From Emcibacter sp. (lineage in GTDB: Bacteria > Pseudomonadota > Alphaproteobacteria > Sphingomonadales > Emcibacteraceae): DNA of 5,160 nt. The notes below the pieces were generated by a model. That model had not been told where the DNA came from and ran no database searches. It saw only the letters and a program-made list of their open reading frames with translations. A program made the translations under genes and the position numbers. Where the stretch lies: NCBI GenBank assembly GCA_023142175.1, contig JAGLJX010000210.1, positions 1 through 5,160 of the forward strand, in the 5' to 3' direction. Position 1 is the first letter of the stretch; every line of letters starts with the position of its first letter. Below are positions 1-4,582 of the stretch, piece after piece.

Positions 1-285
1 AGCTTCATTGGTTTGCGGACTGTTTTACCAGCCCCCATGTCGCTCGCGGCGGATGGCTGTATTCTTGTGGCGTTGATTAAGCCACAGTTTGAGGTTGGCA
101 AGGGTAATGTGGGCAAGGGCGGCGTGGTGCGTGATCCTGAACTTCACGCAGAAGTCTGCCAAAATATTGAAAATTGGATCACGGATGATATGGATGGATG
201 GTCGGTGCTTGGCCTGACCACCAGCCCGATCAAAGGGCCGGAAGGCAATGTGGAATTTCTGATAATAGCGGAATATAAAGTATGA
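1..285 (+). CDS. tlyA: TlyA family rRNA (cytidine-2'-O)-methyltransferase, 3' end only
   Basis: This is the C-terminal 94 residues of a TlyA-type RNA methyltransferase. The reading frame is open from base 1, so the start and the N-terminal S4-like RNA-binding domain lie outside the window. The fragment begins in the SFI..L segment of the FtsJ-like fold. It continues with LVALIKPQFEVGKGNVGKGG (about residues 22-41), then VVRDPELHAEVC and the final GPEGNVEFL block. These are the conserved C-terminal blocks of TlyA/hemolysin-A proteins. K27 in IKPQFE and E85 in NVEFL fit the last two members of the family's K-D-K-E catalytic tetrad. Known members 2'-O-methylate cytidine in 16S and/or 23S rRNA using SAM; the older haemolysin label is misleading. 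Its stop overlaps the next gene's ATG (ATGA at 282-285), which suggests an operon with translational coupling. The identification is firm; the exact rRNA target is inferred from the family. Confidence 0.9.
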   Translation, partial: SFIGLRTVLPAPMSLAADGCILVALIKPQFEVGKGNVGKGGVVRDPELHAEVCQNIENWITDDMDGWSVLGLTTSPIKGPEGNVEFLIIAEYKV

Positions 286-1532
286 CTATACGAGTAAAAA
301 TAGACCATATTGGCGCGCGCGGTGACGGGGTAGCGAACGGCCCTATTTATGTGCCTTTCTCCGTGGACGGCGATGACCTTGAGATTAAGATTCAGGGGCA
401 GAAAGGCCGCATCAAGCATATTCACAAAGCGTCTCCTGACCGTATTGCGCCCATATGCAAACATTTTGGCCGTTGCGGCGGCTGTTCCCTGCAACATGTG
501 TCAGAAGATTATTACGCAAGCTGGAAACAGGAACAGGTCAGGGTCGCGCTCAGCCATAGGGGGTTTGATGATATTATTATTCTAGACCCGCTGTTAAGTG
601 ATACAGGCAGCAGAAGGCGGGCGGGTATATCGGTCATGGGTCGGGGCAAGGGTGTTGCTATTGCGGGTTTCGCCGAGCGGGCGAGTCATAACATCATTGA
701 TATTACCGAATGTCCGGTTATGGCGCCGGAGATAGTGGCCTTCATAGAACCTTTACGGAAATTTCTTGGCGGGCAGTTGGATTTGCGTAAGAAAATGGCG
801 GTTCAGATTAATTTGGCAGAGAACGGTCTGGATATTATTCTGGAAAGTACGGGTGAACCGGACCTTGACCTGCGTATGGATATTGCCGCTTTTGCTGAGG
901 GGCAGGATGTGGCGCGGATTTGCTGGCAGGATACCAGACCGAAAAATCCTTACCATGAAATCCTGTGTGAGCGGCGCAAACCCTATGTCACTTTTGATGG
1001 GCGGCAGGTCTATATCCCGCCGGGGTCTTTTCTACAGGCCACCAAGGACGGCGAGGCGGCACTGACCCACTTTATGAAGCAGGCCTTGGGCGATGCGGAT
1101 AAGGTCGTTGATATTTTCGCCGGATGCGGCACATTTACCGTTGCCCTGATTGGCGATCATGCGGTTCATGCGGTTGAGGGTGATCAGGATATGGTAGATG
1201 CCCTGAAAAACAGCGCTTACCAAATGGGAACAATCCGCAACCTGACCACAGAGGTGAGGGATTTGTTCCTGCGGCCTCTTTTACCCCATGAATTGAACAA
1301 ATTTGACGCGGTGGTCATCGATCCGCCACGGGCGGGCGCACGGGATCAGGTCGAGCAAATCGCCAAATCGGACATGAAAAATATTGTGATGATTTCATGC
1401 AATCCCGCGACCTTTGCCCGCGATGCCAGAACATTGGTCGACGGGGGATTTGTCATGGGCGATATTCTGCCCGTGGATCAGTTCCTCTATTCACCCCACC
1501 TCGAAGTAGCTGCGGGGTTCAGGCGGGGCTGA
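282..1532 (+). CDS. [4Fe-4S] class I SAM-dependent RNA (uracil-C5) methyltransferase, RlmD/RumA-like
   Basis: A complete 416-aa member of the TrmA/RlmC/RlmD (COG2265) family of 5-methyluridine RNA methyltransferases. Residues 1 to about 55 form a TRAM-like beta-barrel for RNA binding (IDHIGARGDGVA). C59, C65, C68 (CKHFGRCGGC) and C144 (TECP) are the four expected [4Fe-4S] ligands. The SAM domain shows PPGSFLQAT (about 246-254), motif I VVDIFAGCGT (275-284), acidic E299 and DPPRAG (347-352). The catalytic nucleophile is C373 in SCNP. Near the C-terminus, Q400 precedes PHLEVAAGF, with E408 as the likely general base. Every key residue is present, so the enzyme should be active. TRAM plus the Fe-S cluster favours an RlmD-like enzyme (23S rRNA U1939 in E. 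coli) over TrmA, but the target base in this lineage is not settled, so no symbol is given. The ATG overlaps the tlyA-like stop by 4 bp. No convincing terminator follows; a convergent gene ends 12 bp beyond the stop. Confidence 0.93.
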   Translation: MTIRVKIDHIGARGDGVANGPIYVPFSVDGDDLEIKIQGQKGRIKHIHKASPDRIAPICKHFGRCGGCSLQHVSEDYYASWKQEQVRVALSHRGFDDIIILDPLLSDTGSRRRAGISVMGRGKGVAIAGFAERASHNIIDITECPVMAPEIVAFIEPLRKFLGGQLDLRKKMAVQINLAENGLDIILESTGEPDLDLRMDIAAFAEGQDVARICWQDTRPKNPYHEILCERRKPYVTFDGRQVYIPPGSFLQATKDGEAALTHFMKQALGDADKVVDIFAGCGTFTVALIGDHAVHAVEGDQDMVDALKNSAYQMGTIRNLTTEVRDLFLRPLLPHELNKFDAVVIDPPRAGARDQVEQIAKSDMKNIVMISCNPATFARDARTLVDGGFVMGDILPVDQFLYSPHLEVAAGFRRG

Positions 1533-1544
1533 GAAGTATAAATA

Positions 1545-1955
1545 TTATTTGCAATCGGATGCGGTAATCAGGATTGCGGACACTACTTTCTTGTCTGCGC
1601 CATAATAGATATAATCCGCGCTGATATTATTATCCTTGAAGCCGGACATATCCGCATTTTCACAGTAATTCTTCACAAGGCCGGGGCGCAAATTATCATT
1701 AAACACCGTTTCGGTGATCTGGTCGGCATTGTAATTAACCAAAGAATATTTATAAATTATGCGGTTGCTGGAAGCCTGAACATCAGTTGCTAGGGTTTCA
1801 TCATCCAACTTTTTTGGCAGGTTCAGCTCTTTTTTAATAATGTCTACCGCACCCTGAATTTCTTTAATGGAAACCGTTTGTGCATAGGCCTGTGACAGAT
1901 TAGTGGAAAACCCCAAAAGAATTAGTGTGATTATTGTTGTTGTTCGTTTTTTCAT
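1545..1955 (-). CDS. small secreted/periplasmic hypothetical protein with two cysteines
   Basis: A 136-aa protein with a clear Sec signal peptide: a basic N-terminus (MKKR), a hydrophobic core (about residues 6-17) and a likely signal peptidase I site after AYA (residues 23-25). The mature part of about 111 residues begins QTVSIKEIQ. It contains LPKKLDDETLATDV (46-59), a Y-rich strand IIYKYSLVNY, and two cysteines, C98 (NYCEN) and C135 (SDCK), that probably form a disulfide in the periplasm. The pattern of LP..LD.ET, then Y.Y....N, one Cys, YIYY and a C-terminal T..DC resembles small uncharacterised periplasmic proteins of proteobacteria; I know no assigned function. The ATG is supported by an AAGGA ribosome site five bases upstream (1961-1965 on the plus strand) and by a sigma70-type promoter just beyond it. 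The gene is monocistronic here and convergent with the methyltransferase gene. There is no lipobox, so it is not a lipoprotein. Confidence 0.8.
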   Translation of the reverse strand: MKKRTTTIITLILLGFSTNLSQAYAQTVSIKEIQGAVDIIKKELNLPKKLDDETLATDVQASSNRIIYKYSLVNYNADQITETVFNDNLRPGLVKNYCENADMSGFKDNNISADYIYYGADKKVVSAILITASDCK

Positions 1956-1960
1956 AATAT

Positions 1961-1965
1961 TCCTT
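1961..1965 (-). promoter_or_regulatory. ribosome binding site of the secreted-protein gene
   Basis: Read on the minus strand this is AAGGA followed by five bases and the ATG at 1955-1953. It supports that start, which also yields a complete signal peptide. Confidence 0.6.
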
Positions 1966-1988
1966 AATATATAAAAGCCGTTGTGATT

Positions 1989-2017
1989 ATGTTAGGGGGC
2001 AGCCTTAAATCCGTCAA
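1989..2017 (-). promoter_or_regulatory. sigma70-type promoter of the secreted-protein gene
   Basis: On the minus strand the -35 box TTGACG (2017-2012) and the -10 box TAACAT (1994-1989) are separated by exactly 17 bases. This gives 5/6 and 4/6 matches to the housekeeping consensus. Transcription would begin near 1982, leaving a leader of roughly 27 bases that includes the AAGGA ribosome site. The position fits the gene well. The promoter is inferred by eye only. Confidence 0.6.
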
Positions 2018-2133
2018 GCGATCTTGGGTATAAAAAATCACCATAAAATTTAAAATTATATACTTTATTCACGCTCCTTTAAGGCAATAGGCAATATAGT
2101 TTATCAAGGGGCAAAAGATACCCTATTTTAATG

Positions 2134-2164
2134 GTTAATGAAGTATGAATACTCTTTTATTAAC
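2134..2164. promoter_or_regulatory. nested palindrome upstream of the sigma54 promoter, possible activator site
   Basis: An inner perfect inverted repeat AGTAT-ga-ATACT (2142-2153) lies inside an outer perfect pair, GTTAAT (2134-2139) and ATTAAC (2159-2164). The centre is about 95 bases upstream of the start site predicted from the -24/-12 element. That is a usual distance for an enhancer bound by an NtrC-type activator. The sequence is AT-rich, so chance is a real alternative, and no activator can be named. Confidence 0.3.
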
Positions 2165-2182
2165 AATATGTTAGGATTTAAT

Positions 2183-2196
2183 GGCGGAATTCTGCC
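2183..2196. promoter_or_regulatory. imperfect 14-bp palindrome, possible operator
   Basis: The half-sites GGCGGAA and TTCTGCC pair at 6 of 7 positions around a GAATTC centre. The palindrome lies about 20 bases upstream of the -24 element. It could bind a dimeric regulator of the sigma54 promoter. This rests on symmetry and position alone. Confidence 0.25.
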
Positions 2197-2215
2197 AAAT
2201 TCAGAAAGGATATAA

Positions 2216-2232
2216 TTGGCACACTATTTGCT
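2216..2232 (+). promoter_or_regulatory. sigma54 (RpoN) -24/-12 promoter
   Basis: The sequence has TTGGCAC at 2216-2222, then five bases, then TTGCT at 2228-2232. Against the RpoN consensus TGGCACG-N4-TTGC(A/T) it matches every specified position except the G after GGCAC, which is A. The GG and GC are correctly spaced. Transcription should begin near 2242, about 40 bases before the ATG of the downstream gene. Expression would then require an AAA+ enhancer-binding activator. In alphaproteobacteria such promoters often drive flagellar or nitrogen-related genes. Confidence 0.65.
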
Positions 2233-2281
2233 TTTTATTAAAGGGCAATGAGGCAAAATAGATAATAGTGGAAGTAGTGTG

Positions 2282-2755
2282 ATGATTATAAGTAAATTAC
2301 AAATAGGGACAGGTGGATTATTTCGTCAGAATAACCTGAGCCCGACAGAACAGGATAATATGAGTACCCAGAAGCGAAGACCAGAAAATAAAGAGTCTTT
2401 AACATCTCAACAAACATCTCCCAAGGATAGCGTATCTACGTCTGGTGTATGGCTAAAAGTTGCCCGTGATATTGATGTAAAAAATGCCACGCCAAGGGAA
2501 ATAATAGACCTGAGCAGTCAGCTATATAAAGCGGGTGTGATCAATTATGATGATCATATCAACCTGAGTTTCCAGCCGGAAGTTAATCTGGATTCCACTG
2601 AGGACAGCAAACCCTTCAGTCATGAACGAAAAGACTATATTGCCCTGTGGCAGAGCAAGCAGGAAAATGTGATCCGTTTTGGTGGCAATCGCGACCAGAT
2701 CGAAGAAATTCACCGGATTCAGGCTATATTGACCTATGTGGGAGCTCTGAAGTAA
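2282..2755 (+). CDS. hypothetical protein behind a sigma54 promoter
   Basis: A 157-aa soluble protein with no cysteine, signal peptide or membrane segment. Residues 1 to about 54 are polar and low-complexity (many S, T, Q, N, K) and probably disordered. A compact, mostly helical region follows: WLKVARDIDVKNATPREIIDLSSQLYKAG (57-85), then INYDDHINLSFQPEV (88-101), a linker, and a C-terminal helix pair from KDYIALWQ to the end. The ARDID...TPREI.DLS..LY.AG....D....FQPE pattern resembles uncharacterised alphaproteobacterial proteins I recall; I cannot assign a function. The start is uncertain. GTG 2279 is in frame directly before ATG 2282, and GGAAG (2270-2274) is better spaced for the ATG. ATG 2360 has its own AGGA four bases upstream and would remove the first 26 residues. 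The sigma54 promoter suggests regulated expression, perhaps linked to motility, but that is inference. The gene stands alone. Confidence 0.7.
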   Translation: MIISKLQIGTGGLFRQNNLSPTEQDNMSTQKRRPENKESLTSQQTSPKDSVSTSGVWLKVARDIDVKNATPREIIDLSSQLYKAGVINYDDHINLSFQPEVNLDSTEDSKPFSHERKDYIALWQSKQENVIRFGGNRDQIEEIHRIQAILTYVGALK

Positions 2756-2829
2756 CTTACAGCTATCAGGCAGGGGAAGGGTTCCCAGATTTCTGTAAAT
2801 AATTGAAAATTAACTTAGGCTAATTTCAT

Positions 2830-2890
2830 CGATCAAGTTACTCTGACCCCCTTGATAGCACCTTGATCGCCCTCTGATCCATTGATCCCC
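2830..2890. repeat. degenerate TTGATC-type short repeats with an 8-bp inverted pair
   Basis: CGATCAAG (2830-2837) and CTTGATCG (2862-2869) are perfect inverted copies. Further TGAT units lie at 2853, 2864, 2875 and 2883, mostly 11 bases apart, close to one helical turn. This could be a decayed repeat or a clustered binding site. No function is apparent. Confidence 0.3.
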
Positions 2891-2931
2891 TTAATTCGGT
2901 TACTGTCACCGTAATCCACCGTAATTTCCCT

Positions 2932-2964
2932 GTCATTCCCGCGAAGGCGGGAATCCACCTTAAA
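2932..2964 (+). repeat. left copy of dispersed hairpin repeat (dRS3/REP-like)
   Basis: A perfect 8-bp stem, ATTCCCGC (2935-2942) with GCGGGAAT (2947-2954), closes a GAAG loop. Flanks are GTC before and CCA after. The ATTCCC-N8-GGGAAT core has the form of the Neisseria dRS3 repeat and of similar intergenic repeats in many proteobacteria. The same element occurs inverted at 4436-4468, matching at 29 of 33 positions. It has no T-run and so is unlikely to be a simple terminator. Confidence 0.8.
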
Positions 2965-2969
2965 GCAAA

Positions 2970-2998
2970 TTGCACAGTTGCCCTTTCTGGGTTAGACT
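2970..2998 (+). promoter_or_regulatory. putative sigma70-type promoter of the nuclease gene
   Basis: TTGCAC (2970-2975) and TAGACT (2993-2998) are 17 bases apart, giving about 3/6 and 4/6 consensus matches. They end about 30 bases before the ATG. The promoter lies inside the interval bounded by the two hairpin repeats, so the gene could carry its own expression signals. The boxes are weak and the call is tentative. Confidence 0.35.
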
Positions 2999-3017
2999 TA
3001 TTCCCATGACTTTAAAA

Positions 3018-3023
3018 AGGGGA
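3018..3023 (+). promoter_or_regulatory. strong ribosome binding site of the nuclease gene
   Basis: AGGGGA lies five bases before ATG 3029. It supports that start, which places the membrane segment at the very N-terminus. Confidence 0.65.
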
Positions 3024-3028
3024 AAAAT

Positions 3029-4360
3029 ATGGAAGTCCTTATATTACTACTAATCTTATTTTTGTTGCCGATAGTCTTAGGAATTTTTGTCTTTAAGTAT
3101 CGCAAACGAGCAAATTCTTTAGAAAAAAAATATTCTTCAATTATTGACATTGATGTCGCTACTGAAAAGTTATTGCGCGATAAAGAGATAATTCTTAGTG
3201 AAGTTGATAACCTACGCGACAGCTATAAAGATAAGAAAATTATTTATGATAATTTGATCAAAGAAGCCGCCATTTTCAATGAAGAAATTCAACTAGCAGA
3301 ACTAGGTTTTTATAAACCACATTATGATTTTGACACGTCGGAAGACTACAAGAAAAAAATGGACAACATAAAAATACAACAAAAATATATGGTAACTGAA
3401 AAAACAGCAATTTATAGCAATACTCAATGGACAGTACAAGGTAGTCGCGCCAAAGGTAAAACTATGGCAAACAGAGCGATCAGGTTAACCGCCCGTGCTT
3501 TTAATAAAGAATGTGATTCTGCAGTTGCCAAAGTACGTTGGAACAACATTAAGCGACTGGAAGTACAAATTGAGAAAGCGTTCTACGGAATAAACCAACT
3601 TAACAAGTCCCAAGATATTGAAATTGACGAATGTTACCTTAATCTTAAAATTGAAGAGCTTCGCATTGCTCATGAATATGTAGATAAGAAGCATCAAGAA
3701 AAGGAAGTGCAAGCTGAAATTAAACGCCAAATGAGGGAAGAAATGAGGTTTGAGAAAGAAGTTGAGAAAGCGATTAGTGATGAATTGAAATACGAGAATC
3801 TTTTGGAACGTGCTAAGGTTGATATTAGCAAATCGACTGGTAATCAACTTAATAAATTAAATGCAAAAATCGCAAAGTTAGAAGAAGATTTGGCAGCGGC
3901 TCACGAAAAAAGTGAGCGTGCAAAATCAATGGCACAGCAAACGAAATCTGGGCATGTTTATGTAATCTCAAACATAGGGTCTTTCGGAGAAGGCATATAT
4001 AAAATAGGTATGACAAGAAGGCTGGACCCTATCGATCGTGTGAAAGAATTGGGAGATGCAAGTGTACCATTCATTTTTGATTTACATGCTATGATTTATT
4101 CGGAAGATGCCCCTGCACTCGAGAATTCATTACATAAGGCTTTTGAAAATTTCAGGTTAAATCTTGTAAATACTCGAAAAGAGTTCTTTAAAATTGCCTT
4201 GGATGACATTGTTGAAGAAGTAAGAAAAGTTTCACCGGAGGCTGAATTTATTAAATCTGCTGAAGCGCGACACTTTACTGAAACACTAAGTATACTTGAA
4301 CATAGGGAAAAACTTGCTGACAGACAAAACGCCATAAATCAATATCCAGAATCCCTCTAG
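3029..4360 (+). CDS. membrane-anchored DUF4041 + GIY-YIG (MUG113) nuclease, SNIPE-like anti-phage protein
   Basis: A 443-aa protein, apparently intact. Residues 4-22 are one hydrophobic segment followed by KYRKR, which predicts a cytoplasmic C-terminus. A coiled coil (about 28-92) leads into a DUF4041 region (about 92-200: FYKPHYDFDTSEDYKKKMD, then TQWTVQGSRAKGKTM, then FNKECDSAVAKVRWNNI). A long charged coiled coil follows (about 205-305). The C-terminal GIY-YIG/T5orf172/MUG113 domain (about 306-390) has HVYVISN, YKIGMTRRLDPIDRVKELG with R337, the likely metal-binding E365 in ALENSLHKAF, and NTRKEFF (381-387). All hallmark nuclease residues are present. This is the architecture reported for SNIPE, an inner-membrane nuclease that cleaves incoming phage DNA during injection; anti-phage function here is inferred from that match. 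The gene is far more AT-rich than its neighbours, has no operon partner and lies between two inverted hairpin repeats, all consistent with acquisition. Similar proteins also occur in prophages. Confidence 0.9.
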   Translation: MEVLILLLILFLLPIVLGIFVFKYRKRANSLEKKYSSIIDIDVATEKLLRDKEIILSEVDNLRDSYKDKKIIYDNLIKEAAIFNEEIQLAELGFYKPHYDFDTSEDYKKKMDNIKIQQKYMVTEKTAIYSNTQWTVQGSRAKGKTMANRAIRLTARAFNKECDSAVAKVRWNNIKRLEVQIEKAFYGINQLNKSQDIEIDECYLNLKIEELRIAHEYVDKKHQEKEVQAEIKRQMREEMRFEKEVEKAISDELKYENLLERAKVDISKSTGNQLNKLNAKIAKLEEDLAAAHEKSERAKSMAQQTKSGHVYVISNIGSFGEGIYKIGMTRRLDPIDRVKELGDASVPFIFDLHAMIYSEDAPALENSLHKAFENFRLNLVNTRKEFFKIALDDIVEEVRKVSPEAEFIKSAEARHFTETLSILEHREKLADRQNAINQYPESL

Positions 4361-4435
4361 CAAATTTGGAAGGTTAAAGCACAGAGATACCTCTCCACTT
4401 TACTGAAGCAAGCCATGCATTATTTGTAGGTAATT

Positions 4436-4468
4436 TTTAGGCTGGATTCCTGCCTTCGCAGGAATGAC
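4436..4468 (-). repeat. right copy of dispersed hairpin repeat, inverted relative to the left copy
   Basis: A perfect 8-bp stem, ATTCCTGC (4446-4453) with GCAGGAAT (4458-4465), closes a CTTC loop, the complement of the left copy's GAAG. Read on the minus strand it matches the left copy at 29 of 33 positions. One stem pair is C:G on the left and T:A here, so both arms changed together and the hairpin is kept. Its outer arm merges into the 22-bp tandem array. Confidence 0.8.
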
Positions 4469-4556
4469 GGTTAAAGGGCGAGGGAATGACGGTTAAAGGG
4501 CGAGGTAATGACGGTTAAAAGGCGGGGTAATGACTGTTGAAGACCAAGGTAATGAC
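4461..4556. repeat. 22-bp tandem repeat array, four full units plus a partial fifth
   Basis: Units start at 4461, 4483, 4505, 4527 and 4549, each exactly 22 bases apart, and begin G(G/T)AATGAC. Units 1 and 2 are identical, unit 3 matches unit 1 at 19 of 22 positions, unit 4 at 16 of 22, and the fifth keeps only about its first 9 bases. Unit 1 begins inside the stem of the hairpin repeat, so the array probably arose by duplication from that element's edge. It lies 27 bases beyond the end of aroC. Confidence 0.85.
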
Positions 4557-4582
4557 GACGGCTTACCGCCCCTATGTTGTAC

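Larger units (their letters stand above)
1956..2281. other. AT-rich divergent intergenic region
   Basis: This stretch of about 325 bases separates two divergently transcribed small genes. Besides the two promoters and two palindromic sites listed separately, it holds a perfect tandem 7-mer, GGCAATA twice (2083-2096), of unknown meaning. I see no open frame with a ribosome site, no tRNA-like fold and no terminator in it. Confidence 0.5.
2756..3028. other. intergenic region with repeat elements before the nuclease gene
   Basis: This region contains a short GGGAA-ggg-TTCCC hairpin (2774-2786) soon after the preceding stop, a patch of TTGATC-like repeats, two spaced CCGTAAT copies (2909 and 2919), the left hairpin repeat and the nuclease promoter. 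I see no additional gene. The short hairpin has no clear T-run, so it is at best a weak terminator. Confidence 0.45.
4361..4582. other. intergenic region between the nuclease gene and aroC
   Basis: The first 75 bases after the nuclease stop are plain AT-rich sequence with no terminator hairpin and T-run. The remainder is the right hairpin repeat, the 22-bp array and a short remnant before the aroC stop. No gene is visible here. Confidence 0.5.

Noticed and set aside
13..285. Short complete gene starting at TTG 13
   Set aside because: The frame is open from base 1 and the residues before position 13 match TlyA, so this is the tail of a truncated gene.
144..497. 117-codon minus-strand open frame
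   Set aside because: It lies antisense to the tlyA-like and RlmD-like genes, has no ribosome site, and its product shows no recognisable family features.
2774..2786. GGGAA-ggg-TTCCC hairpin as terminator of the 2282-2755 gene
   Set aside because: The stem has only five pairs and is followed by AGATTTCTG rather than a T-run, so evidence is too weak for a terminator call.
2935..2954. Left hairpin as a rho-independent terminator
   Set aside because: The stem is strong but no T-run follows it on either strand, and the same element recurs at 4446-4465.
3485..3847. 120-codon minus-strand open frame with hydrophobic, F-rich product
   Set aside because: It is antisense to the AT-rich coiled-coil part of the nuclease gene. 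Antisense of Lys/Glu-rich codons naturally reads as Phe/Leu, so it is a shadow.
2932..4468. Insertion sequence with terminal inverted repeats
   Set aside because: The enclosed protein is a membrane-linked GIY-YIG nuclease rather than a transposase, and no target-site duplication is evident outside the repeats. The cassette idea is kept only as a hypothesis.
4461..4556. Possible CRISPR array
   Set aside because: The 22-bp units abut with no unique spacers between them and there are no cas genes, so it is a plain tandem repeat.
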